Positions 1 to 7,987 are shown, counted from the first letter of the stretch. The stretch is DNA of 64,000 nt from an uncultured Fodinibius sp. (GCA_913056235.1 CAJXMW010000004.1:124001-188000); one strand, 5' to 3'. Numbers and translations are program-made. Notes: generated by a model from the sequence alone, not told the origin.

Positions 1-1041
1 AGACGCCTCGACAAAGTATGTCAGTACGCCTTGATTGCTGCCGACGAGGCCATCAATGATACGGGTCTCGATTTGGATGAGGTCAACAAGGATGACGTCG
101 CTGTTATTGTAGGAACTGGAATTGGTGGGATGATCACCTTTTATGAACAGTCCATCTCATTCCATGAACACGGACCGCGTGGCGTTTCTCCATTCTTTAT
201 CCCGAAGCTAATTCCGGATATGGTAGCGGGGCAAATTTCCATCAAATATGGTTTTAAAGGCCCTAATTTTTGCGCCGTATCTGCTTGTGCAACTGGATCT
301 CACAATATTGGTCTAGCATACGATTCTATTAAACAGGGACAGTGCGATATGGCTGTTTCCGGTGGTTCTGAAGCCCCGGTCTCCCGTATTGGTGTAGCTG
401 GCTTCAACTCTATGAAGGCGATGTCTACGCGCAATGACGACCCCAAGACAGCTTCGCGCCCGTTTGATAAGAACCGTGACGGCTTTGTTCTTGGTGAAGG
501 ATCAGCGATTCTTTTTCTCGAAGAATATGAGCATGCTAAAGAACGCGGTGCACAAATCTATGGAGAAATCGTTGGATATGGTTTCTCTGCTGATGCACAT
601 CATATCACCGCACCTGATCCCGATGGAGAGGGGGTTATTCTGGCGTTGAATCGCGCACTTGATTCGGCTGGAATTGAAACTACGGATGTGGATCATATCA
701 ATATGCACGGAACTTCTACACCGCTTGGCGATATTGCTGAGACTAACTCCATCAAGAAGGTGTTTGGAGATCACGCATACGAGATTAATCATAACTCTAC
801 GAAGTCGATGACCGGCCATGCCTTGGGTGCAGCGGGAGCGATGGAAGCCTTGGCTGCAATGCTTACCACTTATCACGGAATGATACCGCCGACCATCAAC
901 TTTGAAACACCTGATCCCGACTGCGATCTGAATTACACCTTTAATGAGTCTGAAGTTCGGGACGTACAGTACGCTCTCAACAACGCTTTCGGTTTTGGTG
1001 GACACAACACGACACTTGTTTTTAAAAAATATGAAGAATAG
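1..1041 (+). CDS. fabF: beta-ketoacyl-ACP synthase II, 5' truncated by window edge
   Basis: Condensing enzyme of fatty-acid elongation: it adds two carbons from malonyl-ACP to acyl-ACP in the cytoplasm. The frame is open from base 1 (reading RRLDKVCQYAL), so the start lies upstream of the window. The thiolase-fold catalytic triad is visible: the nucleophilic Cys in SACATGS (codon 286-288), His in MHGTSTPLGD (codon 706-708) and His in MTGHALGAAG (codon 817-819). The C-terminal NAFGFGGHN motif is typical of FabF. The gene ends three bases before the likely rnc ATG, so the two are co-transcribed, a common arrangement in bacteria. It is a housekeeping gene outside the polysaccharide locus. Confidence 0.96.
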   Translation, partial: RRLDKVCQYALIAADEAINDTGLDLDEVNKDDVAVIVGTGIGGMITFYEQSISFHEHGPRGVSPFFIPKLIPDMVAGQISIKYGFKGPNFCAVSACATGSHNIGLAYDSIKQGQCDMAVSGGSEAPVSRIGVAGFNSMKAMSTRNDDPKTASRPFDKNRDGFVLGEGSAILFLEEYEHAKERGAQIYGEIVGYGFSADAHHITAPDPDGEGVILALNRALDSAGIETTDVDHINMHGTSTPLGDIAETNSIKKVFGDHAYEINHNSTKSMTGHALGAAGAMEALAAMLTTYHGMIPPTINFETPDPDCDLNYTFNESEVRDVQYALNNAFGFGGHNTTLVFKKYEE

Positions 1042-1044
1042 TTG

Positions 1045-1788
1045 ATGTTCGATCGACTCAGGTCATACTTCAAATCAGATAAAGAACTTCCGCCTGAGCA
1101 GGAACAACGAATTGATGAGCTCAAAGAGATTATCGGTACCAGCATCGATAATCCGTTTATCTATGTTCGTGCATTGCGTCACCGGTCTACGCTGGCTGAT
1201 GATAATTTTAGTTCCACAGATTCTTACGAGCGGCTCGAATTTTTAGGGGATGCCGTTCTAGACCTCATGGTTACTGAAATTATCTTTGATCATTTTCCCG
1301 ACAAAAATGAGGGTTTTCTGACCAAGCTGCGCGCAAAATTGGTGAAGGGAGATACCTTGGCTATGTATGCGCGAAACCTGAATCTCAATGAGCTGATGCT
1401 GTTGGGAGAACGCGTCAAAGGACAGGGCATTGAGCAATCCAAAAGTGTACTTTCTGATGTATTTGAGGCACTGGTTGGGGCACTCTATTTGGATTTGGGA
1501 TACGAACCATGTTCAAGGTTCGTGCGCGATGTAATCGAGAAGCATGTTAATTTCGACAAGATTATCGACTCGCTGGATAATTATAAAAGTTTGCTACTCG
1601 AATATGCGCAAGCTAATCAGATGAAAATACCCACCTATAGCGTAATTTCAGAAGAGGGACCTGGTCACGACAAGACGTTTGGCGTAGAAGTTTATGTGGA
1701 TGAAAAACCCGTGGCCCAGGGATCGGGCAAAAGCAAGAAAGAAGCCGAGCAACAAGCGGCACGGAAGGCTTTTGAAAAGCTAAAATAA
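1045..1788 (+). CDS. rnc: ribonuclease III
   Basis: Double-strand-specific endoribonuclease that processes rRNA precursors and structured mRNAs. The RNase III signature ERLEFLGDA is at about residues 62-70, with the second catalytic acidic patch in SDVFEALVGALYLD. A C-terminal double-stranded-RNA-binding domain runs from about residue 177 to 247 and ends in a lysine/alanine-rich helix. The length of 247 aa is normal. I chose the ATG at 1045; an in-frame TTG directly after the fabF stop (1042) would add one residue. It is translationally linked to fabF. Confidence 0.96.
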   Translation: MFDRLRSYFKSDKELPPEQEQRIDELKEIIGTSIDNPFIYVRALRHRSTLADDNFSSTDSYERLEFLGDAVLDLMVTEIIFDHFPDKNEGFLTKLRAKLVKGDTLAMYARNLNLNELMLLGERVKGQGIEQSKSVLSDVFEALVGALYLDLGYEPCSRFVRDVIEKHVNFDKIIDSLDNYKSLLLEYAQANQMKIPTYSVISEEGPGHDKTFGVEVYVDEKPVAQGSGKSKKEAEQQAARKAFEKLK

Positions 1789-1869
1789 AAAAAAGCCCCT
1801 ACACTTCCTGTCGAGCCTATTTCCTTGTCTCAGTAGCGTTCTCCTTATACTTTTAAAACAGAAATAGAT

Positions 1870-2058
1870 TCATTTACTGGGTGATTTAGCTTCCAGCTCG
1901 ATTCTAATTTCTTCAGTACGAACCGTTTTTGGCAGTTTCCAATAGCCATTATGGGTTAGAATCAGCAGAATTTATCGGGCATTTCATCCACCAGATTAAT
2001 ACCGGTAAAACTAGATTTCCCTACAGACATTACCGGGTTGTCCCTGTTCTTCAGAAGA
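1870..2058 (-). pseudogene. decayed or frameshifted short coding fragment, family unknown
   Basis: Read on the minus strand, one frame gives a protein-like stretch (NPVMSVGKSSFTGINLVDE...), and the next frame continues it (ILLILTHNGYWKLPKTVRTE...) to a TGA at 1870-1872. The two halves join if one A is restored to the short A run near 1969-1974. Composition is protein-like (hydrophobic strands, then a charged helix), but I do not recognise the family. It could be a degraded gene end or chance. A stop codon lies just upstream of the first half, so any parent gene is already truncated. Confidence 0.3.
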
Positions 2059-2319
2059 TGCTAGTAGTATTATATTATTTTACACGATATGCTATTTAGC
2101 AGAACCTGATCGACTGATTTTGCTGTGTCTAAGATGTCTTTGATATATGATCGGAACTAGTTTTGGTGGTTCTACAGCGGCGCGCAATCGAGCTTGTTGC
2201 TAAGTTAACGCAGTAATATTAACCGTTATATTTGGCTCGAAATAGGGTATTCCCCACATGAGGATTAGGAAATATTAACTATGTTTGTGGGGTAGGATAT
2301 AATAGATTTTTAATTGTCA

Positions 2320-2340
2320 GCAACTATAAAAAATAGTTGC
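2320..2340 (+). promoter_or_regulatory. perfect hairpin upstream of activator gene
   Basis: GCAACTAT and ATAGTTGC form an 8-bp perfect stem around a five-A loop. It is 130 bp upstream of the ATG at 2470 and 10 bp before a second hairpin. It could be 5'-UTR structure, an operator dyad or a weak terminator. There is no T run after it, so a terminator is less likely. Confidence 0.4.
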
Positions 2341-2350
2341 GGGGTATTAA

Positions 2351-2369
2351 CACTTCGATCTGCGAAGTG
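2351..2369 (+). promoter_or_regulatory. second perfect hairpin upstream of activator gene
   Basis: CACTTCG and CGAAGTG form a 7-bp perfect stem around a 5-nt loop (ATCTG), 100 bp upstream of the activator ATG. With the preceding hairpin it makes a tandem structured leader. The function is unknown. Confidence 0.4.
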
Positions 2370-2469
2370 GTGCAAATTAAAAATAACATGTCCGTTTGAT
2401 TTGAGAGCTACATGAGTAGGGAGAGCTTATGAGTGCCAATCAGCGGTTTTAAGTAAGGGGGAATATAGT

Positions 2470-3510
2470 ATGACTAAGGATATTGACGGTAAAAGTACGA
2501 AACGTAATGGTGATGACTTGAAGGGGAAGAAAAAGCCCGTTCTAATTACCCAAAACCCTATCATGGAAGAGTTGCTTAATAAGATCAAGCTAGTTGCTAA
2601 AACTAAAGCGACCTTGTTGATCATGGGAGAGAATGGGACTGGTAAGGAAGTGTTGGCACAATTGGTTCATTACTTCAGTGGGCGTAACCAAAAAAATATG
2701 GTGACCATTAACTGTGGTGCTATTCCCACTGAGCTTGTGGAAAGTGAACTCTTTGGTCACGAAAAAGGTGCTTTTACCGGAGCCCATGCCCTTAAAGAGG
2801 GATGTTTTGAGCTTGCTCACGGCAGTACGCTTTTCTTGGATGAAATAGGTGAAATGCCAAAGGCGATTCAGGTAAAATTACTTCGAGCTGTAGAGTTGGG
2901 AACGTTTCGACGAGTGGGAGGCAAAGAAGAAATTGATGTGGATGTGAGCCTGATTTCGGCTACTAACAAAATCCTGATGGACCAAGTGCAATCAGGCAGT
3001 TTTCGCGAAGATCTTTACTATCGTCTTAATGTCATTGAACTTTATGTCCCACCTCTCCGCCATCGCAAAGAAGATATTCCACTGTTGGTCAACTTTTACA
3101 AAAATCTGTTCGTGGACCGTTACAGTATAGACGATCTCGAATTTACCGATGATTCTATGGAGATGTTTATGGGATACGACTGGCCTGGTAATGTAAGAGA
3201 GCTTAAGAATGTAGTAGAACGTTGTGTTGTGCTTTCAGAAGGCAACCAAGTAGATCTCAAAGCTATACCGCCACGTATTCATCGTGGAGAAAATATTTAT
3301 CCTGTTACTGATATCAATCCCCAGAATGGTATGATCCAAATAAAAATTGGTTCAAGCCTCGAAGAGATTGAACAGAGAGTAATAGGCCAAACCCTTTCTT
3401 CGGTTGATAATAATAAAACAGAGGCCGCAAAAATTTTGGGATTTAGTCGAAAGACGCTGCACAACAAGCTGGATAAATACGAGAAAAATAAGCAAAAAGA
3501 AGAAAGCTAA
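2470..3510 (+). CDS. sigma-54-dependent transcriptional activator (bacterial enhancer-binding protein) without receiver domain
   Basis: AAA+ ATPase that remodels RNA polymerase-sigma-54 closed complexes. The Walker A motif GENGTGKE is at residues 53-60, the sigma-54-contacting GAFTGA loop at 100-105 and Walker B LFLDEI at 121-126. It also has the arginine-finger region RHRKEDIP, the sensor II motif WPGNVRELKN, and a C-terminal Fis-type helix-turn-helix in the last about 45 residues (NKTEAAKILGFSRKTLHNKL). The AAA+ domain begins by about residue 25, so there is no receiver, GAF or PAS domain, an architecture like PspF. Its activity must be controlled by amount or by a partner protein. It lies at the edge of a locus with ten -24/-12 promoters and is the only complete activator in the window, so it is the best candidate regulator for all of them. 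The start is ATG with a purine-rich AAGGGGG upstream. Confidence 0.93.
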   Translation: MTKDIDGKSTKRNGDDLKGKKKPVLITQNPIMEELLNKIKLVAKTKATLLIMGENGTGKEVLAQLVHYFSGRNQKNMVTINCGAIPTELVESELFGHEKGAFTGAHALKEGCFELAHGSTLFLDEIGEMPKAIQVKLLRAVELGTFRRVGGKEEIDVDVSLISATNKILMDQVQSGSFREDLYYRLNVIELYVPPLRHRKEDIPLLVNFYKNLFVDRYSIDDLEFTDDSMEMFMGYDWPGNVRELKNVVERCVVLSEGNQVDLKAIPPRIHRGENIYPVTDINPQNGMIQIKIGSSLEEIEQRVIGQTLSSVDNNKTEAAKILGFSRKTLHNKLDKYEKNKQKEES

Positions 3511-3549
3511 TTTTTCCTCACACACGTAATTTGAGAATCTAAGTTGGCT

Positions 3550-3580
3550 ATATTAGTAGGGATCAAACTACTACTAATAT
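3550..3580. terminator. dyad between convergent activator genes, candidate bidirectional terminator
   Basis: ATATTAGTAG (3550-3559) and CTACTAATAT (3571-3580) form a perfect 10-bp stem with an 11-nt loop. It sits 40 bp after the activator stop at 3510, between two convergent genes. It is AT-rich with only a short T run on either side, so termination efficiency is uncertain. Confidence 0.45.
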
Positions 3581-3735
3581 TTCTCTATCGTCACTTCTGT
3601 CCTATCTAATCTAACGCCTGTAAAAAATATTTGTGGGCGAATTAAGAGCAATAAATTCTCCCAAATGGGATGGATCATTGTCCGTTTTACAAAGAAGAGC
3701 TATCTCTTATATCTATAGTTGTTCTTTGCTACGTG

Positions 3736-4569
3736 CTATGACGACTTCTTTTCACCAAACTCATAAGGCAATTTCCAGCTCATCGAAAAGGGCAGGTGTT
3801 CACGTTCGATCGTTTGTCCATAAGAAAGTACGGCGCCCTGGAGAATGGCATTTTTAAGTTGACGGATATTGCCGGGCCAGTTATAATTAGAACATTCAAA
3901 AAGTGCTTTGCTAGATATTTTTAGATCTTTAAAATCTTGGGATCTTTTCTTTATCTCATTGATGAAATGATCGATTAATACAGGAATGTCCTCTTTGCGT
4001 TCCCGAAGTGGGGGCAGCATAATGAGCACAGGATCTAACTCATCCAGCATTTTTTGCCAGATAGAGGTACCCAAAATTTTATGGTAAGATTCTTGGTTCA
4101 ACGAGATAATCAGCCGTGGCTGAACTGTTTTGTTATATCGGAATAGCTGGGTACAGCCTTTAAGATACGAGTCTAGGATATCTCGCATATATGGGTACGG
4201 CAATTCTGAAAATTGATCCAGATATATGATGCCATTAAAAGCTTTTTCCAGGATATCATATCGAAGTTCGATATTGGTTTTTCCAAATTTTAGCTGTCCC
4301 CAAAACGCATCTTTATAGTCATTTTCAGTAATATCCACACAATAGAAAGATTGAAAAGGACCATCTGCCCGGTTACTATTCTCATGAATAATTTGGGCTA
4401 ATCGTTTCTTGCCAGATCCAATCTCCCCTACCAGGATGATATGCGATTCCAGCTTTGACAAACGAAGGATCTTGAAAAAGATATCCTGCATAAGGGCACT
4501 TTTTGAATGTTTTTCAATATCATCCAGTATCATGTCATTTATATCGAAGTGTAGGTTTGAAATTATCAT
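3736..4569 (-). CDS. degenerate sigma-54 activator-like AAA+ protein lacking GAFTGA and HTH
   Basis: The protein is clearly descended from the enhancer-binding-protein family: Walker A-like GEIGSGKK (residues 48-55), the PPLRERKEDIPVL segment with the arginine-finger region, and NWPGNIRQLKN (sensor II). Three things an activator needs are altered. The GAFTGA loop is replaced by unrelated sequence (about residues 90-103). Walker B reads IIYLDQ, with Gln where the catalytic Glu should be (residue 119). The protein stops after the AAA+ fold with no Fis-type HTH. It probably cannot activate sigma-54 or bind DNA itself, but could still form mixed rings with the activator at 2470. It is the last gene of the minus-strand export operon, 11 bp after the PorV-like gene, and so under a -24/-12 promoter. 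A modulatory role is inferred. Confidence 0.8.
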   Translation of the reverse strand: MIISNLHFDINDMILDDIEKHSKSALMQDIFFKILRLSKLESHIILVGEIGSGKKRLAQIIHENSNRADGPFQSFYCVDITENDYKDAFWGQLKFGKTNIELRYDILEKAFNGIIYLDQFSELPYPYMRDILDSYLKGCTQLFRYNKTVQPRLIISLNQESYHKILGTSIWQKMLDELDPVLIMLPPLRERKEDIPVLIDHFINEIKKRSQDFKDLKISSKALFECSNYNWPGNIRQLKNAILQGAVLSYGQTIEREHLPFSMSWKLPYEFGEKKSS

Positions 4570-4580
4570 AATGCTTATTA

Positions 4581-5561
4581 TTAAAAATGAATGGTTATGC
4601 CCAACTGGTGGTAGCGCTCAAAAAGATCTTGCGAATGCGATACTGTGTAGTCAATTTCTATTACGTTACTTGTAATGCCCATTCCAAATCTCGGAGCATA
4701 AGTGTTGGTTGCAGATTGGTATAAAAGTCCGGAGCGAAATGCCAAATAAGGTATGCGTTTAATTTCTATACCCACTTTGTACCATAATCCGTCTTCGCCA
4801 AAGCGTTTTTCATTGGCCATAGAGATGGAGAAATAAGGTTTCTTTCTCATCTCAGTAGGATAATTTAAGGTTCCACCTAGTTCCAGGCTTCTTGGTAAAT
4901 GCTGGCTTCCCAGCGTGGTAGTAGAAAGACTATGTACCATATAAGTAGGACTCCGACCTAATCCCCGGAACGCAATACCATAACTAATAGCTTCCGAAGG
5001 AGCATAGAGTACTCCAAATGTGGGATTAAATGTCCAGTAATAGGCAATTGAATTTTCAGCGTAGCTGATGTTATTGAAGATGCCAAGGCTCAGCACATTT
5101 TTAATGGTCAGGGCATAAGCTATATCCAGTTGAACCATGGTGATCTTGGGCTGAGGTAGCGAATTTCTGCCCAACAGGTTTAACGTTTCAAACCCGCGAT
5201 CATGATGAACTGCAAACTGTAGAGCAAAGGAATGGGTGCCTGCCCTTACAGCCGGCAATGTAAAATTCTCAAGCATCAGGTTATTATTCCAGTTTTGGGC
5301 AATGTTGATTTGGGCTTCCGAAAGATCTTTTACTAAGCCCAGGCCCGCTGGATTTATGTTGATAACGCTGAGGTTATTAGCATCGGCAACAGTTGCATCG
5401 GCCATAGCTCCGGTTCTGGCACTGTATTTATAGATCCGTGGCGCTCCTCGCTGCCCGGAGTTTGTAGTATCAGTGAGTTGCGCTTGGGCAGTGGACTGTA
5501 TAACCATACTCAAGGCAGCACAAAAGATACACGTAAAGAAATACCGGATCTTGATTTTCAT
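4581..5561 (-). CDS. PorV/PorQ-like outer-membrane beta-barrel protein
   Basis: A 326-aa protein with a cleavable signal peptide (about residues 1-27, ending AQAQ). The N-terminal segment (ARTGAMADATVADANNLSVININPAGLG) matches the start of the PorV/PorQ/FadL-like barrels of the Bacteroidota. The rest is alternating amphipathic strands ending in a terminal aromatic (TIHF), as expected of an outer-membrane barrel. It overlaps the upstream Wza-like gene by 4 bp (ATGA), so translation is coupled. Co-transcription with the outer-membrane polysaccharide exporter suggests it helps export or anchor the polymer. The exact role is unknown. Confidence 0.75.
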   Translation of the reverse strand: MKIKIRYFFTCIFCAALSMVIQSTAQAQLTDTTNSGQRGAPRIYKYSARTGAMADATVADANNLSVININPAGLGLVKDLSEAQINIAQNWNNNLMLENFTLPAVRAGTHSFALQFAVHHDRGFETLNLLGRNSLPQPKITMVQLDIAYALTIKNVLSLGIFNNISYAENSIAYYWTFNPTFGVLYAPSEAISYGIAFRGLGRSPTYMVHSLSTTTLGSQHLPRSLELGGTLNYPTEMRKKPYFSISMANEKRFGEDGLWYKVGIEIKRIPYLAFRSGLLYQSATNTYAPRFGMGITSNVIEIDYTVSHSQDLFERYHQLGITIHF

Positions 5562-6274
5562 AATTGAAGGACACTAAAAATTCCGAATAAAATGGCCACG
5601 TCTCTGAGGTACATCGACACGTCGCGCACCGCATTTTCTTTTCGGGGCACATAAACCATATCTCCGGGATAAACTTCGCCAGCAGTATTTATCTCTCCAT
5701 TGTCGAGGTATGTAGTTAAATCCAGAGCGGTATATTGCGGATAATCTTTCTGCCTATAGATACGAACGTTACGGATATTGGCTTCTTCGTTTGGTCCGCC
5801 GGCCATGGATAAAATTTTGAAGATTGAGGATCGGTCGTTTATCGCATAATTATCGGGTCTGGTAACCATCCCAAGTACTGAAACCGACATGTTATTGGTA
5901 CTTCTCAGCGAGACAATCAAGTTTATCTCTCCCTTTATATATTGAGAGAGATGCCCATGCAGATCTTTCTTTAATTCATCAACAGTTTGGTCACTTGCCT
6001 GAATTTCTCCAATGAGAGGTATAGCGATAGTTCCTCGATCTGAAACAGTAGTTTTCGTATTGAACTTCGGTTCCTCCCAAACTAAGACTTCAATTTCATC
6101 TCCTTTCTTTATCTGATAAGAGGAATCCGGTACTATGGAATTTTGGGGATTAGATTCAATAAAATCCTGAACAGCTTGTTTTTGCATCTTTTTCGAGCTG
6201 GAACAACCTTCTACTAAAAAGGCGGTTATCACTATAAGACTATAAAAAATGATTTGTTTTTTTAATGGAGCCAT
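5558..6274 (-). CDS. Wza-like outer-membrane polysaccharide export lipoprotein
   Basis: It forms or contributes to the outer-membrane or periplasmic export channel for polysaccharide. A lipoprotein signal ends in the lipobox LVEGC (Cys24). A Poly_export domain follows (about residues 52-130, SYQIKKGDEIEVLVWEEP), then a beta-grasp SLBB-type domain (about 135-210, VLGMVTRPDNYAI ... VYPGDMVYVPRK). It ends with a short hydrophobic segment (VAILFGIFSVLQL). At 238 aa it is the short Bacteroidota form rather than the 380-aa E. coli Wza. It is the first gene of a minus-strand operon behind the -24/-12 promoter at 6330-6345, divergent from the Wzz-like gene. Confidence 0.92.
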   Translation of the reverse strand: MAPLKKQIIFYSLIVITAFLVEGCSSSKKMQKQAVQDFIESNPQNSIVPDSSYQIKKGDEIEVLVWEEPKFNTKTTVSDRGTIAIPLIGEIQASDQTVDELKKDLHGHLSQYIKGEINLIVSLRSTNNMSVSVLGMVTRPDNYAINDRSSIFKILSMAGGPNEEANIRNVRIYRQKDYPQYTALDLTTYLDNGEINTAGEVYPGDMVYVPRKENAVRDVSMYLRDVAILFGIFSVLQL

Positions 6275-6329
6275 TTCTCATGCATATCGATTAAAATTTT
6301 TCAGAAGTTTGCACCTCTTAAACAATAAG

Positions 6330-6345
6330 AACAACAAATGTGCCA
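6330..6345 (-). promoter_or_regulatory. sigma-54 -24/-12 promoter of the minus-strand export operon
   Basis: On the minus strand it reads TGGCAC-ATTTG-TTGTT, an exact -24 hexamer with correct 5-bp spacing to TTG. It is 55 bp upstream of the Wza-like start at 6274, leaving a short leader. It drives the Wza-like, PorV-like and degenerate AAA+ genes. Confidence 0.8.
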
Positions 6346-6450
6346 ATCTTGGGTGCATTAGGCTTAAAGCTTTGAAACCCCTTAATGATCTAGAGTTAGA
6401 TTGTAAAGTCTGCTAATAAGTTTTTGAGGGGAGGGGCTTGCCAGCTATAC

Positions 6451-6467
6451 TGTGAACAAATTTCACA
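6451..6467. promoter_or_regulatory. CRP/FNR-like dyad
   Basis: TGTGAA (6451-6456) and TTCACA (6462-6467) form an inverted repeat with a 5-bp spacer, resembling CRP-family sites. It lies midway between the two divergent export promoters. Function is inferred only from shape and place. Confidence 0.3.
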
Positions 6468-6608
6468 TCTCAAATTTAATTTCTTGTGTAATAACGTGGC
6501 ATGATTGCTTGAAGCGAGGTCAGTTGGAAGACGTACTTATATTTAACCAAAGCTAGATTATGGCCTTAGAGATATATGCCCACATTATCGGTGATCTCAG
6601 AAGAATTG

Positions 6609-6624
6609 GCACAGCTATTGTAGT
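6609..6624 (+). promoter_or_regulatory. sigma-54 -24/-12 promoter of the Wzz-like operon
   Basis: TGGCAC-AGCTA-TTGTA, 46 bp before the Wzz-like ATG at 6671. The -24 element is exact and the -12 TTG has the correct spacing. Confidence 0.82.
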
Positions 6625-6670
6625 ACTAAAGTTAAAATACAGATACAACCACTAGAAAGGTGCTCAAGGA

Positions 6671-7987
6671 ATGGCAAAAAATATTTGGTATATCATTAAG
6701 CGACGTAAAGGACTCCTGTTTTTAACGCTGCTGTTTTTTGTGCTCTTAAGTGTCGGATCACTGTATGTAATAGATCCCAGATATGAGTCTTCTATTTCTA
6801 TCTTGGTGCAGAAAGAGGAGTCTATTGATCCGTTGGCTTTCTATGATATGGATGTTAGTGTAGGGAGCCCGGATCGACTCGTGGCCTTTAATGAGATTAT
6901 TTATAGCCGGTCTACTTTGGAGAAACTTATTGACAGTTTAAAGCTGGCTCAACACATCAGGGGCGACCTTGAGAAACAGGCATTGGTAGATGAGGTTCGG
7001 AATAATATTGTCACAAGCTCAAAGGCTTCCGATACGTTTGAGATTACTTATTATAGCACTAATCCGCGAAAAGCACGTGATGGGGTTGCGTTGCTTGCAA
7101 ATGATTTTATTCAAACACGGCAAAAATTGGAGAGAAGGAGAAAGGATGAAACCATCAAATTCATCCAGAATAAAATTGAAGAGCTGGAAAAAATTGTAGA
7201 GAATCAGCGTGATAAAATCATCAATACTACAGCCGAACAATTAAAAGAACAACCCCTTGATCAAGAAGTACTGCAAACCAGATTGCAAGAGATAGATAAT
7301 CAGCTTGTTCAGTTAGAATGGCAGTTGATGCGAGAGGAAGATAAGTTGAACATAATTAAGAAATTCTTAAATCAAGATTCGCAAAACCTGTCACTAAAAC
7401 CTCTCTTCAAGTTATCATTAGAAGAGGTAACCCTTGGCAAACGGCTTGGTGAACTCCTTGAAAGCTATGAAACGCTGAAACAGAACTTTACGGATGCTTA
7501 TCCTGAACTCCGTCTGCAGAGAGGGCAGATTATTGAGATAGTACGCCGCATTGAGCCAGCGATAGAGTCGAATTTATCAAATTTAAAAAGGCAACAGCAG
7601 AGTCTTACCCAAAAAAGATCTACTGTAATTAACGATATGGAAATGACTTTTGTGGCCAACCAAAGAACCAACACTCAGCAATCTAATATTTCGATCTATC
7701 AGGATTTATATGATGAAATGAAACTAAAACTGGAACAAACAAAGATATCTGATGAAATAGGGGATAAGGCAACTGTACAATATGTGATCATTGATCAGCC
7801 TTATGTTGCCAGGGAGGCTTCATTCCCTAAACCAAAATATGTGATTATTGCGGGAGCTATACTGGGCATTATCTTTGGCGTTATTTTTACAGCTATGGCC
7901 GAATCCTTTGATACTACCATCCGCCGTGAAGAGGATCTGGAGCTACAAAAACCTATAATTGCTTATCTGACAGATGGGAAAGTCTAA
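6671..7987 (+). CDS. Wzz/GumC-like polysaccharide co-polymerase
   Basis: Inner-membrane chain-length regulator that couples polymerisation to export. There is a transmembrane helix at about residues 14-34, then a Wzz N-terminal domain (ESSISILVQKEES). A long charged coiled coil covers about residues 155-330, and a second transmembrane helix at about 395-416 is preceded by the proline-containing segment FPKPKYV. The kinase domain fused in E. coli Wzc is absent and is supplied by the next gene, which overlaps by 14 bp. The 438-aa length fits this split form. Confidence 0.9.
   Translation: MAKNIWYIIKRRKGLLFLTLLFFVLLSVGSLYVIDPRYESSISILVQKEESIDPLAFYDMDVSVGSPDRLVAFNEIIYSRSTLEKLIDSLKLAQHIRGDLEKQALVDEVRNNIVTSSKASDTFEITYYSTNPRKARDGVALLANDFIQTRQKLERRRKDETIKFIQNKIEELEKIVENQRDKIINTTAEQLKEQPLDQEVLQTRLQEIDNQLVQLEWQLMREEDKLNIIKKFLNQDSQNLSLKPLFKLSLEEVTLGKRLGELLESYETLKQNFTDAYPELRLQRGQIIEIVRRIEPAIESNLSNLKRQQQSLTQKRSTVINDMEMTFVANQRTNTQQSNISIYQDLYDEMKLKLEQTKISDEIGDKATVQYVIIDQPYVAREASFPKPKYVIIAGAILGIIFGVIFTAMAESFDTTIRREEDLELQKPIIAYLTDGKV

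Larger units (their letters stand above)
1789..2469. other. 681-bp non-coding stretch between rnc and the sigma-54 activator
   Basis: There is no intact gene. On the minus strand, 1870-2058 holds a decayed coding scrap. Two perfect hairpins (2320-2340 and 2351-2369) lie just upstream of the activator gene. A spaced inverted repeat CCGGTAA/TTACCGG is at 2002-2008 and 2030-2036. I found no -24/-12 promoter here, so the activator gene is probably transcribed by another sigma factor. Confidence 0.6.
6275..6670. other. 396-bp divergent control region of the export module
   Basis: This region contains back-to-back -24/-12 promoters (6330-6345 minus, 6609-6624 plus) and a CRP-like dyad (6451-6467). 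A half-match to the proposed activator site (TGTGTAA, 6485-6491) lies about 120-140 bp from both promoters. No coding sequence is evident. Confidence 0.7.

Noticed and set aside
1789-1840. Terminator after rnc
   Set aside because: There is an A run and AAAGCCCCT but no matching GGGGCTTT arm, so no stem can form.
3633-3857. Open frame of 74 codons on the plus strand overlapping the degenerate AAA+ gene
   Set aside because: It is antisense to a gene with clear family motifs and has no features of its own.
6485-6491. Half-site TGTGTAA between the divergent export promoters
   Set aside because: The partner half is missing, so it is too short to call by itself.
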